Shown piece after piece: positions 22,557 to 30,735 of a DNA stretch of 40,296 bases. The notes under the pieces were generated by a model that was not told the origin of the DNA, made no database searches, and saw only the letters and a list, made by a program, of their open reading frames with translations. The stretch covers positions 1 through 40,296 of the forward strand of contig CAMCQT010000034.1 of assembly GCA_945877125.1 (NCBI GenBank), read 5' to 3'. The position numbers and the translations under genes are program-made. Numbering within the stretch: position 1 is the first letter of the stretch; every line of letters starts with the position of its first letter. The stretch comes from Candidatus Brevifilum fermentans (GTDB lineage Bacteria; Chloroflexota; Anaerolineae; Anaerolineales; Villigracilaceae).

Positions 22557-23333
22557 ATGAAACTCTTTGACGCACAAGCAATCACAATGCAATTCGGAGG
22601 TCTCGTTGCAGTTAACAAGGTGGACTTCACGATTGAAAAAGGCATGATCGCCAGCCTGATCGGTCCCAACGGCGCAGGAAAGACCACTTTCTTCAACACC
22701 ATCACCCGCGTCTACTCTCCCACCAGCGGTGAAATGCACTTCGATGGAAAAAGTCTGTCTGGATTAAAGCCGTTCAACATCACCGCGCTGGGCATTGCCC
22801 GCACTTTCCAGAACATCCGCCTATTTGCCAACATGACCGCCATCGAAAACGTTCTAGTCGGCGAACATTGCCGCCTGACTTCCAATCTGTTCGGACAGAT
22901 ATTCCACACACCCGGCACGATGAAGGAAGAAGCAGATGCCCGCGCCCGCGGTTTGGATATGCTCGAATACGTCGGTTTGAGGCGCAGTGACGCCGAAGTG
23001 ACCGCCAAGAACCTGTCCTACGGTTTACAGCGCCGACTTGAGATTGCCCGTGCTTTGGCATCCAAGCCCAAACTTTTGCTTTTGGACGAACCCACAGCGG
23101 GTATGAATCCCAACGAGACCATTGACCTGACCAACTTCATCCAGCGCCTGCGCAAGGAACTCGATCTCACCATCCTGCTGATCGAGCATCACATGCGCGT
23201 GGTAATGGCAATCTCAGACCGCGTAACTGTGCTGGACTACGGCGAAAAAATTGCAGAAGGTACGCCCTCGGAAGTACAAAAGAATCCGCGCGTGATTGAA
23301 GCGTATCTTGGTAAAGGCACATCACATAAATAA
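22557..23333 (+). CDS. livG: Branched-chain amino acid ABC transporter ATPase LivG
   Basis: This 258 aa protein is the first ATPase of the LIV importer. The Walker A GPNGAGKTTFFN, the signature NLSYGLQRRLEIARAL, the Walker B LLLLDEPTAGMNP and the switch histidine in LLIEHHMRVV are intact. The IARTFQNIRLFANMTAIENV Q-loop region is characteristic of LivG. It starts 9 bp after livM; only a weak Shine-Dalgarno (TTAGGA) is visible, so coupling with livM is likely. Confidence 0.93.
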   Translation: MKLFDAQAITMQFGGLVAVNKVDFTIEKGMIASLIGPNGAGKTTFFNTITRVYSPTSGEMHFDGKSLSGLKPFNITALGIARTFQNIRLFANMTAIENVLVGEHCRLTSNLFGQIFHTPGTMKEEADARARGLDMLEYVGLRRSDAEVTAKNLSYGLQRRLEIARALASKPKLLLLDEPTAGMNPNETIDLTNFIQRLRKELDLTILLIEHHMRVVMAISDRVTVLDYGEKIAEGTPSEVQKNPRVIEAYLGKGTSHK

Positions 23334-23348
23334 AAGGCGAGGCACACA

Positions 23349-24056
23349 ATGCTTGAATTAAAAGATGTCCATACTTACTACGGCAATATCCACGCCTTAA
23401 AAGGGATTTCCCTCACAGTCAACGATGGTGAGATCGTCACATTGATCGGCTCCAACGGCGCGGGAAAAAGCACCACCCTGCGCACCATTCAAGGGTTAAA
23501 CAAACCGCGCACAGGCACCGTAACCCTGGATGGCGTGCAGTTGGAAAAGCTCCCCGCGCACGAAATTGCCGGACTTGGCGTAGCCCAAAGCCCCGAAGGT
23601 CGTATGATCTTCCCGCGCATGACCGTGCTCGAAAATCTTGAAATGGGCGCCTATGCCCGCAAAGACCTGACTTCATACAAGGACGACCTCGAACACGTTC
23701 TTGCGCTCTTTCCACGTTTGAAGGAACGCATCACCCAAAAAGGTGGAACCCTCTCAGGTGGTGAACAGCAAATGCTCGCCATGGGACGCGCCTTGATGGC
23801 GAAGCCAAAAATCCTCCTGCTGGATGAGCCTTCGATGGGCCTTGCACCCCTGCTGGTGGAGTTGATCTTCGACATCATCAAGCAACTCAACAATGAAGGC
23901 ACCACCATTCTGTTGGTGGAGCAAAATGCGCTCATGGCGCTTTCGATTGCCCACCGTGGCTATGTACTCCAAACCGGTGAGATCATTCTGAGCAATACCG
24001 CAGAAAAACTCAAGAACGATGAAATGGTACAAAAAGCATATCTCGGCGTTGAGTAA
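23349..24056 (+). CDS. livF: Branched-chain amino acid ABC transporter ATPase LivF
   Basis: This 235 aa protein is the second ATPase of the LIV importer. Walker A is GSNGAGKSTTLRTIQGL, the signature LSGGEQQMLAMGRALM and Walker B ILLLDEPSMGLAP. The VAQSPEGRMIFPRMTVLENLEMGAY stretch (VAQSPEGR and MTVLENL parts) is diagnostic for LivF. It is the last gene of the operon, 15 bp after livG, and is followed by a strong terminator hairpin. Confidence 0.93.
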   Translation: MLELKDVHTYYGNIHALKGISLTVNDGEIVTLIGSNGAGKSTTLRTIQGLNKPRTGTVTLDGVQLEKLPAHEIAGLGVAQSPEGRMIFPRMTVLENLEMGAYARKDLTSYKDDLEHVLALFPRLKERITQKGGTLSGGEQQMLAMGRALMAKPKILLLDEPSMGLAPLLVELIFDIIKQLNNEGTTILLVEQNALMALSIAHRGYVLQTGEIILSNTAEKLKNDEMVQKAYLGVE

Positions 24057-24080
24057 GAAAGACAATTAATCAACCTGTCA

Positions 24081-24118
24081 GAAACCCGTTTTCCGCCGCT
24101 GGCGTGAAAACGGGTTTC
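24081..24118 (+). terminator. Terminator of the liv operon
   Basis: GAAACCCGTTTT (24081-24092) and AAAACGGGTTTC (24107-24118) form a perfect 12 bp stem starting 24 bp after the livF stop, followed by TTCT. Confidence 0.8.
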
Positions 24119-24145
24119 TTCTAAAATAACAGGAAATCAAACATC

Positions 24146-25300
24146 ATGAACCTACCAAACACAGCAGAAATTGTCATTATCGGGGGCGGCGTAATGGGAG
24201 CCAGCGCGGCTTATCATCTTGCACAGCGTGGCTTGAAAAATATTGTCCTGCTTGAAAAGGAGAATTTCTTCGGGCAGGGAGCAACAGGCAGATGCGCGGG
24301 CGGAGTGCGTTATCAATTTTCAACTGAGATCAATGTCAAACTCTCCATCGAAAGCCTGCCGATGCTCGAAAGATTCAAAGATGAAATTGGGCAGGATATA
24401 AGTTATAAAAAATGCGGCTATCTTCTGGTTGCGACAAATGAAAAGGAAGTGGAAGTTTTCAAACACAACGTCAAAATGCAAAATGCGCTTGGCGTAAAAA
24501 CCCAGCTATTAACTGGAGATGAAGTGCGCAAGCGGCTGCCGTTGATGAAATTTGACGACGCCCTCGCAGGCACATTTAACCAAAAAGATGGGACAGTTGA
24601 CCCGAACAGCGTGGTGATGGGATACATTGGCGCGGCACAAAAAATGGGCGTGCAAGTTTTCACAGGCGCGGAGGTGACAGGAATCACTCTCAGCGGGGAT
24701 CATGTCGAAGAGGTGCAAACAACTATCGGCGCGGTTAAGACGCGCATGATATTAAACGCGGCGGGACCGTGGGCGAATCCAATCGGAAAAATGGCAGGCG
24801 TCCAACTTCCGATCATCCCCCTCCGCAGGCAGATGTTGACGACGAGTCCGCTAAAAGAAGTTCCTGATGATTTCCCGTTTGTCATTGACTTTGCGCGTTC
24901 GCTTTATTTTCATCGCGAAGGCGAAGGTTTATTGATTGGCATGAGCAATCAAAATGAACAACCTGGCTTTGAGCAAAGTGTGGATGAAGATTTTGAACTG
25001 GTCAATTTAGATGCCGCAATCGAGCGTATGCCTTTGATCGAAAAAGCCCAGCGTGCTTCACATTGGGCAGGCTTGTACGAAGTGACACCCGATGCGCACC
25101 CGATCTATGGCGAAACTGATGTAAATGGGTTTTATGTTTGCGCTGGTTTTTCGGGACACGGATTTATGCATGGGCCGATCTCAGGAAAATTAATGGCTGA
25201 AAAAATTCTGGACGGAAAGTTTTCAAGCGTGGATGTTTCAATGCTCGACCTGAAACGATTTGAAGAGAGCAGGTTAATTCAGGAATACAATGTAGTGTAG
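24146..25300 (+). CDS. DAO-family FAD-dependent amino acid/amine oxidoreductase
   Basis: This 384 aa flavoprotein belongs to the D-amino acid oxidase family (PF01266), most like sarcosine oxidase/dehydrogenase beta subunits and related deaminating enzymes. The dinucleotide-binding motif G13GGVMG18 in IVIIGGGVMGASAAYHLAQ is intact, followed by VLLEKENFFGQGATGRCAGGVR. The C-terminal FAD-contacting part is GLYEVTPDAHPIYGE then GFYVCAGFSGHGFMHGPISGKLMAE. Its place after the liv operon suggests oxidation of an imported N-methylated or cyclic amino acid. The exact substrate cannot be read from the sequence. AGGAAA lies upstream of the ATG. Confidence 0.87.
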   Translation: MNLPNTAEIVIIGGGVMGASAAYHLAQRGLKNIVLLEKENFFGQGATGRCAGGVRYQFSTEINVKLSIESLPMLERFKDEIGQDISYKKCGYLLVATNEKEVEVFKHNVKMQNALGVKTQLLTGDEVRKRLPLMKFDDALAGTFNQKDGTVDPNSVVMGYIGAAQKMGVQVFTGAEVTGITLSGDHVEEVQTTIGAVKTRMILNAAGPWANPIGKMAGVQLPIIPLRRQMLTTSPLKEVPDDFPFVIDFARSLYFHREGEGLLIGMSNQNEQPGFEQSVDEDFELVNLDAAIERMPLIEKAQRASHWAGLYEVTPDAHPIYGETDVNGFYVCAGFSGHGFMHGPISGKLMAEKILDGKFSSVDVSMLDLKRFEESRLIQEYNVV

Positions 25301-25338
25301 ATAAGCCTGAATTAACATTCGTCGGTTAAAATCAGAGC

Positions 25339-26499
25339 ATGACATCAGCAGAAATCATCACAATTGGAACGGAAATATTACTCGGCGAAATCGTCGACAC
25401 CAACACACGTTACCTTGCGCGCAACCTGCGCGGGCTGGGCGTGGATTTGTACCGCACGATCACCATCGGCGATAACGAAGAGCGCATCGCAAGCGCCATC
25501 CGCGAATCAATGGAACGCGCCGATATTGTCATCACCACCGGCGGGCTGGGTCCTACAATTGACGACCCCACGCGCGAAGCCGTAGCCAAAGCCGCGGGCG
25601 TTGAACTCGAATTCCGCGAAGACCTCTGGCAGCAAGTAGTCGCCACCATCGCCCGCTATGGGCGCACGCCGTCTGAAAATCAAAAACGGCAGGCGTATGT
25701 TCCGAAGGGCTCGCTTGGCATCCAAAACCCCGTTGGCACTGCGCCATGTTTTATTGTTGAATACCCCTCTCCAAATTTGGGAGAGGGGACAGGGGTGAGG
25801 GTGGTCATCTCTTTGCCCGGCGTACCCAACGAAATGGAACATGTTTTGCACGAGTCCATCATTCCATATTTGCAAAAGCGTTTCAACTTAAACGAAGTGA
25901 TCAAAGTGCGCGTGCTTCATTGCTCAGGGCTTGGCGAAGGCACAATAGACGAAAAAATTGCAGACCTTGAAAAACTTAGTAACCCAACCGTGGGGCTTGC
26001 CGCGCACACCGGCGTGGTAGATGTACGAATTGCCGCGAAAGCAAAAAGCGAAGGCGAAGCGAATGCCATGATCGCCGAGGTAGAAGCTCAGGTGCGCGAG
26101 AGACTCGGTAAGGTCGTCTTTGGCGCAGATGAAGATAAGTTGGAAGAAGTCGTGCTGGATATGCTCGCCCGCCGCAACCTGACTCTAACCGCAGTCGAAT
26201 CAGGACTCGACGGATTAATGGCGCGAACGCTTCGCGGTCCACACACCGCCTCCCTCCCCAACCTGACACCTGATTCCTTGACCCAGGCATTGCGCGCCGC
26301 CCGAGCAGAAACCCACGCCGACATCGCACTGGGCATCTCTATCTACCTCGAAGACCGCTCTGCTGAAATGGCGATGATCTCACCCAACGGCGAAAAGACT
26401 CAGCGCATCACGTATGGCGGACCTCCGCGCAGCCTGCCGCGCTGGGCAATGAACCTGGCGTTGAACTGGCTGCGCATGACGCTTGAGGAAATGGGATAA
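25339..26499 (+). CDS. cinA: CinA-family protein with degenerate C-terminal amidase domain
   Basis: The N-terminal half (about 1-170) is a MoaB/MogA-like domain typical of CinA: IITIGTEILLGEIVDTNTRYLA, VITTGGLGPTIDDPTREAVA and VVISLPGVPNEMEHVL. In CinA this domain acts with a C-terminal nicotinamide-nucleotide deamidase in pyridine nucleotide recycling. Here the C-terminal part (about 270-386) is shorter than the usual 160 aa, and the AESCTGG motif reads AVESGLDGL, so the catalytic region appears lost. Residues about 142-154 (PSPNLGEGTGVR) are encoded by a CCCCTCTCC hairpin repeat inserted in frame just before the VVISLPGVP strand. The TAA overlaps the next gene's ATG by one base. Confidence 0.85.
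   Translation: MTSAEIITIGTEILLGEIVDTNTRYLARNLRGLGVDLYRTITIGDNEERIASAIRESMERADIVITTGGLGPTIDDPTREAVAKAAGVELEFREDLWQQVVATIARYGRTPSENQKRQAYVPKGSLGIQNPVGTAPCFIVEYPSPNLGEGTGVRVVISLPGVPNEMEHVLHESIIPYLQKRFNLNEVIKVRVLHCSGLGEGTIDEKIADLEKLSNPTVGLAAHTGVVDVRIAAKAKSEGEANAMIAEVEAQVRERLGKVVFGADEDKLEEVVLDMLARRNLTLTAVESGLDGLMARTLRGPHTASLPNLTPDSLTQALRAARAETHADIALGISIYLEDRSAEMAMISPNGEKTQRITYGGPPRSLPRWAMNLALNWLRMTLEEMG
25763..25802 (+). repeat. CCCTCTCC hairpin repeat, copy 3 (in frame inside cinA)
   Basis: CCCTCTCC (25765-25772) and GGAGAGGG (25780-25787) pair around an AAATTT-centred loop, and the tail ACAGGGGTGAGGG matches the tail of copy 1 at 2734-2770. The element is read in frame within cinA. Confidence 0.85.
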
Positions 26500-27467
26500 T
26501 GTCTGCCCCACGCCACAAAAAAGAAACCATTTGGACAACATTGGCATGGGTATTAAATATCGCAGGCTTGGGCGGTATTGCAATTGTGGCTGTTGCATAT
26601 CTGGCATTACAACCTGTATCTGCCGCATCGCAACCTATTTCCACAGCCGCACTCCCAGCGACCTACACACCAGACCCAAATTCATTATTAGATCTGCCGA
26701 CCGTAACGCCAAACCCGCGCTCAACATTGATCGTGGTGCAAACACCCACTCCATTTGTACTGGCCGGCGGAACGCGCCCCTTGGTCATTGGGTATTCAGT
26801 TTCTGGAAGACCCATTGAAGTTTATACATTTGGCAACGGCGAAAAACAACGCATGATCGTGGCCGGCATTCACGGCGGCTACGAATGGAATACCATTGCG
26901 CTTGCCGATGAATTAATCATCCATATTTACGAAAACCCAAACATCATTCCCAGCGATGTGACGCTTTACATCCTGCGAAACTTAAACCCAGATGGCGATG
27001 CGCGCGATCACGGCTACGATGGACGGGTCAACGACCACGGCGTAGACTTGAATCGCAACTTTCCTACCAATTGGAGCGCCGAGTGGGATCGCGACGGATG
27101 CTGGGACTACGGTCCCACTACGGGTGGAACGGGTCCCGGCTCCGAGCCAGAGACGCGCACGCTGATGGGATTTCTGCAAACGCACAAAATTGAAGCTCTC
27201 ATCAGTTACCATAGCGCCGCCCTCGGCGTTTTCCCCGGCGGCGAACCCTGGGAAAAAAGCTCGATCCAATTCGCAAAAGAACTGGCAGACGCAACAGACT
27301 ACTCATTTCCGCCGCTGGACACTGGATGTACATTCACTGGCACACTCGCAGATTACGCCGTGGAACTGGGCGCGACCTCTGTCGATATGGAATTATCCAC
27401 TCATACAAACACAGACTTCAAGAAGAATTTGAAAGCCTTGGATGTGCTGTTAAATTGGAAAAAATAA
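26499..27467 (+). CDS. M14-family zinc carboxypeptidase, membrane-anchored or exported
   Basis: This 322 aa protein has a hydrophobic N-terminal segment (about 12-40) acting as a signal anchor, a proline/threonine-rich linker (about 50-90) and an M14 carboxypeptidase domain. Zinc ligands H125 and E129 (GIHGGYEWN) and H238 (ISYHSA) are present, as are R186 in VDLNRNF and the catalytic E298 in VDMELSTHT. The NPDGDARDHGYDGRVNDHG stretch is typical of peptidoglycan/gamma-D-glutamyl type M14 peptidases. Without a closer family match the substrate (peptide or muropeptide) is open. It overlaps cinA by one base and is likely co-transcribed. Confidence 0.87.
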   Translation: MSAPRHKKETIWTTLAWVLNIAGLGGIAIVAVAYLALQPVSAASQPISTAALPATYTPDPNSLLDLPTVTPNPRSTLIVVQTPTPFVLAGGTRPLVIGYSVSGRPIEVYTFGNGEKQRMIVAGIHGGYEWNTIALADELIIHIYENPNIIPSDVTLYILRNLNPDGDARDHGYDGRVNDHGVDLNRNFPTNWSAEWDRDGCWDYGPTTGGTGPGSEPETRTLMGFLQTHKIEALISYHSAALGVFPGGEPWEKSSIQFAKELADATDYSFPPLDTGCTFTGTLADYAVELGATSVDMELSTHTNTDFKKNLKALDVLLNWKK

Positions 27468-27479
27468 TTCTCTACTGTT

Positions 27480-27590
27480 GTCGTTGCGAGGTGTTTTTTG
27501 CCGAAGCAATCTCCTGCTACATGGGATATTTCAACTCAAAAGAAGATTGCCGCGCCGCCAAAGAACAAAAACGGCGGCTCGCAATGACAT
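27480..27590. repeat. MITE-like palindromic element (GTCGTTGCGAG...CTCGCAATGAC)
   Basis: The terminal inverted repeats GTCGTTGCGAG (27480-27490) and CTCGCAATGAC match in 10 of 11 positions. Inside, GAAGCAATCT on the left faces AGATTGC on the right. The element is about 110 bp, non-coding, and lies between the carboxypeptidase and deaminase genes. This pattern is a widespread short palindromic repeat type in bacteria; no transposase is nearby. Confidence 0.7.
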
Positions 27591-27636
27591 CAATTTATGT
27601 TGTAGGGTAGAGAAAAACAATAAACAAGGAGATTGA

Positions 27637-29613
27637 ATGACTCAAAAAGTAGACACCCTTCTTACAAACGCCATTGTCCTCACGATGGACGGCAAAATGA
27701 ATCAATATGACCCCGGCGCGGTTGCGGTCAAAGATGACGTGATCGTTGCAGTGGGACCAGAAGCCGAGATCATCAAGGAATATTCAGCCACCGAGACAAT
27801 TGATTGCGGCGGCAAAGTGCTGATGCCCGGATTGGTCAACGCGCACACGCATGTACCCATGACCCTGCTGCGCGGACTCGAAGACGACCTGCGACTCGAT
27901 GTCTGGCTGATGGGCTACATGTTGCCCGTGGAACGTGAATTTGTGACCCCCGAATTTGTGCGCCTGGGAACCCTGCTGGCCTGCGCCGAACAGATCCGCA
28001 GCGGCGTGACCACCTTCAACGATATGTATTTCTTTGAAGATGACATTGCCCAAGCCACAGCCGATGCAGGCATGCGCGCCGTCTGCGGGCAGAGCATCAT
28101 GAAATATCCTGCGCCAGACGCCGCCTCTTTTGAAGTGTCGCTTGCCTACGCCCGCGAGTTCATCAAGAAATGGAAGGGACACCCGCTGATCATCCCCGCC
28201 ATTGCGCCGCACGCGCCCTACTCGACCACCCCTGAAATTTTGCGCGCCTGCGCCGACATCGCCAAAGAGTTCGACGTGCCTTTGCACATTCACATCTCTG
28301 AAACCGCGTTTGAAGTGGAAACCATGCGCAACGAACAAGGTATGCCTGTTGTGCCGTATGTCAAAAAGCAGGGCGTACTCGAAGCAAAAGTGATCGCCGC
28401 ACATTGCGTCCATGTTGATATTGGCGAGATTCGCACGCTCAAACATGCCAATGCGGGCGTCGCACATAATCCATCGTCTAACCTCAAACTGGCTTCGGGA
28501 TTTGCCCCCGTGCAGAAAATGCTCGAAAACGGACTCAACGTGGGCATCGGGACAGATGGTCCGGCCTCGAACAACGACCTCGACATGTTTGAGGAAGTGC
28601 GCCTCGCCTCCTTTGTTGCGAAAGCGTCCAGCAACGACCCGACAGTTGTCCCAGCGGCGACGGCTTTACTTATGGCTACCCGCATGGGCGCCCAAGCCCT
28701 GCACATGGGAGATATAACAGGATCGCTCGAACCCGGTAAACGCGCCGATTTGATCGTGGTGGATACGTCCCCCGTCCACAACTCTCCGCGCTTCCGCCGT
28801 AATCCGAATAATGCCTATGCTCAGCTTGTGTACGCATCCAAATCTACAGACGTGACCGATGTGATGGTCAACGGGAAATGGCTGATGCGCGCGCATGAAT
28901 TGCTGACCTTGAACGAAGCAGATTTGCTCAAGCAGGCTGGTGAAGTAGCGCAGAAGATCGACGCCTTCCTGACCGAACGCGAACAGTCTGTGCTTTCCAA
29001 GTTGATTGCGCTCGGCGGCTCGATGGAACAGGAATCATTCGAGGTGCAGGTTAAGGTCAAGGTGACAGAACCAGATCAACTCGTCCAGGAAATGAAGCGG
29101 ACTGAGATCAAGATCGACGCGTACAAACATTATCATCAATATGATGAATATTACATGTTCGAAGATCCATCGCAGGGACGGCTGCGTTTCCGTGAAGATA
29201 ATCTGATCAATGAAAAAGGCGATGTGGAAAATGTGCGCTCGCGCCTGACCTTGCTGGGACAGCAGCGCGAAGACGAGATCGGGCATGATGTTCTGCTCTC
29301 GCGCAGCCGCTTCCTTGCGCCTGCGGTGCATACCTCACGTTTTTATCGCGAATACTTCAAACCCATTCAGGTAATTCTAGTTGAAAAAGACCGCCTGCGT
29401 TGGCGCATTAATTACAAAGAGACTGAATTCTTTGTCAATCTTGACCACATGAAACAGCCAGACATGCGGCATTTCCTTGAGATCAAGAGCCGCACCTGGA
29501 GCCGCAAGGATGCCGACCTCAAAGCGGGGTTGGTAAAGGAATTGCTAAACCTGCTCGGCGTTGGGGATGCAGAAGTTGTGACGCAGGATTACATCGAAAT
29601 ATTGACTTCGTAG
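27637..29613 (+). CDS. mtaD: Amidohydrolase (MTA/SAH deaminase type) fused to a CYTH domain
   Basis: Residues 1 to about 450 are a complete amidohydrolase of the 5-methylthioadenosine/S-adenosylhomocysteine deaminase group. Metal and catalytic residues are H70/H72 (VNAHTHVPMTLLRGL), H219 and E222 (HIHISET), H256 (AAHCVHVD) and D307 (GTDGPASNNDLDMFEE). Such enzymes deaminate MTA, SAH or adenosine. Residues about 465-658 look like a CYTH (triphosphate tunnel) domain: E469-V-Q471-V-K473 matches the ExExK opening with the middle Glu changed to Gln. RLRFRED (515-521), RLRWRINYKE and FLEIKSRTWSRKDAD fit the later basic and acidic strands. The two domains run on in one unbroken frame. AAGGAGA precedes the ATG. 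The family normally ends near 440 aa, so the CYTH tail is unusual. Confidence 0.85.
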   Translation: MTQKVDTLLTNAIVLTMDGKMNQYDPGAVAVKDDVIVAVGPEAEIIKEYSATETIDCGGKVLMPGLVNAHTHVPMTLLRGLEDDLRLDVWLMGYMLPVEREFVTPEFVRLGTLLACAEQIRSGVTTFNDMYFFEDDIAQATADAGMRAVCGQSIMKYPAPDAASFEVSLAYAREFIKKWKGHPLIIPAIAPHAPYSTTPEILRACADIAKEFDVPLHIHISETAFEVETMRNEQGMPVVPYVKKQGVLEAKVIAAHCVHVDIGEIRTLKHANAGVAHNPSSNLKLASGFAPVQKMLENGLNVGIGTDGPASNNDLDMFEEVRLASFVAKASSNDPTVVPAATALLMATRMGAQALHMGDITGSLEPGKRADLIVVDTSPVHNSPRFRRNPNNAYAQLVYASKSTDVTDVMVNGKWLMRAHELLTLNEADLLKQAGEVAQKIDAFLTEREQSVLSKLIALGGSMEQESFEVQVKVKVTEPDQLVQEMKRTEIKIDAYKHYHQYDEYYMFEDPSQGRLRFREDNLINEKGDVENVRSRLTLLGQQREDEIGHDVLLSRSRFLAPAVHTSRFYREYFKPIQVILVEKDRLRWRINYKETEFFVNLDHMKQPDMRHFLEIKSRTWSRKDADLKAGLVKELLNLLGVGDAEVVTQDYIEILTS

Positions 29614-29619
29614 TTTTGA

Positions 29620-29666
29620 GTAGGTCACGTTTGCAACGTGACAGCCACGCTAAAAGCGTGACCTAC
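29620..29666. repeat. GTAGGTCACG palindromic repeat, copy 1 (possible terminator)
   Basis: The outer arms GTAGGTCACG (29620-29629) and CGTGACCTAC (29657-29666) pair perfectly. Two smaller hairpins are nested (GTCACGTT/AACGTGAC and CACGCT/AGCGTG). TTTTTC follows, so it may terminate the deaminase transcript. Related copies lie at 31600, 38221 and 38438. Confidence 0.8.
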
Positions 29667-29684
29667 TTTTTCAATTGAGACAAA

Positions 29685-30698
29685 ATGGATTCACTCAAAA
29701 AATTTATTGGAATTATCTTCGCCATTTTATTTGTATCCACGGCTGTGCCTGCGCTGATCTTTTTCAATTTTGACCGCAGAGCGTTCACCGCAGAGACGTA
29801 CCAAAAGGCTTTTGCCAATGCTGATTTTTACAACAAACTGCCGGTTGCGATGGCGGAAGCCATGCTCTCTGCAAGCACAGACACCAGCCAGTTGCCCGTC
29901 GTGATGCGCGGCATGAGCCAGCAGGCATGGGAAGCTTTCTTCCGCACCATGCTGCCGCCAGAAACTCTCAAAGTGCTGGGGGATGATGTGCTGAATTCAA
30001 CTTTCGCCTATCTCAACCTGCAGACGGATTCTGTTCAACTCTCCTTGATTCCGCTCAAAGCCAGCATGGTCGGCGAAGCGGGTGTACAGGCGGTTTACAA
30101 GTTGCTGGATACACAGCCAGATTGTACTTTTGAGCAAATCGCGCAAATGACATTCAATCTATTGACCAACAGCGAGATGCAATTTTGCAAACCACCCGCC
30201 GAGTTGGCTTCCATGCTGTCGCCTGTGATTCAGGGACAAATGCAAGTCGCCACATTGGTTGTTCCAGATCAAATTATCTTACTCAGCGCGCCGCTTGAAA
30301 ATGATCCGCGTGTGAAATTACAGACTGCACGCATGGTGATGCGGTTAAGCCCGATTTTTCCACTGGGATTTTTATTGTTGATGACGATCTTCACGGTCAA
30401 CTCGCTCAAGAGTTGGTTGAGCTGGTGGGGCGTTCCATTGTCCATCACAGGCGTTTTGGCAAGTTTGATGAGTTTGGGCGGCGCTCCGATCTTTGGCGCA
30501 ATCTTCCAGCGCATTCTGGTAAACAAGATGCCCGCCTTCCTGCCTGCGATTTTGTTGAGTTACGCCAGCGATCTGGCATCTGCCATGCTGCGGGCTTTGC
30601 TCGCCCCCATCCTCTGGCAGGGATTGTTAATTGCGTTGATTGGGCTCGGAATGGCGGCAGGCGGGTATTTCATCAAGGGAAAGTTAGCCGCGGCATAA
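29685..30698 (+). CDS. Conserved-looking membrane protein of unknown function
   Basis: This 337 aa protein is not recognised. The N-terminus is a hydrophobic anchor (about 6-28, FIGIIFAILFVSTAVPALIFF), followed by about 195 residues that should lie outside the membrane, with AETYQKAFANADFYNKLPVAMAEAML-like helices and two cysteines (in PDCTFEQ and QFCKPPAE) that could form a disulfide. Three or four membrane segments complete the C-terminal third (about 225-330). The layout suggests an extracytoplasmic sensor or assembly factor. No Shine-Dalgarno is clear before the ATG. It sits between GTAGGTCACG repeats together with the next gene. Confidence 0.7.
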   Translation: MDSLKKFIGIIFAILFVSTAVPALIFFNFDRRAFTAETYQKAFANADFYNKLPVAMAEAMLSASTDTSQLPVVMRGMSQQAWEAFFRTMLPPETLKVLGDDVLNSTFAYLNLQTDSVQLSLIPLKASMVGEAGVQAVYKLLDTQPDCTFEQIAQMTFNLLTNSEMQFCKPPAELASMLSPVIQGQMQVATLVVPDQIILLSAPLENDPRVKLQTARMVMRLSPIFPLGFLLLMTIFTVNSLKSWLSWWGVPLSITGVLASLMSLGGAPIFGAIFQRILVNKMPAFLPAILLSYASDLASAMLRALLAPILWQGLLIALIGLGMAAGGYFIKGKLAAA

Positions 30699-30735
30699 TT
30701 TCGAATACTGCCCTATAAAATAGTGAGGAAATCAA

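Noticed and set aside
27784-28467. A 227-codon open frame antisense to the deaminase gene
   Set aside because: The deaminase is unmistakable on the other strand; the antisense frame reflects codon bias and has no motif.
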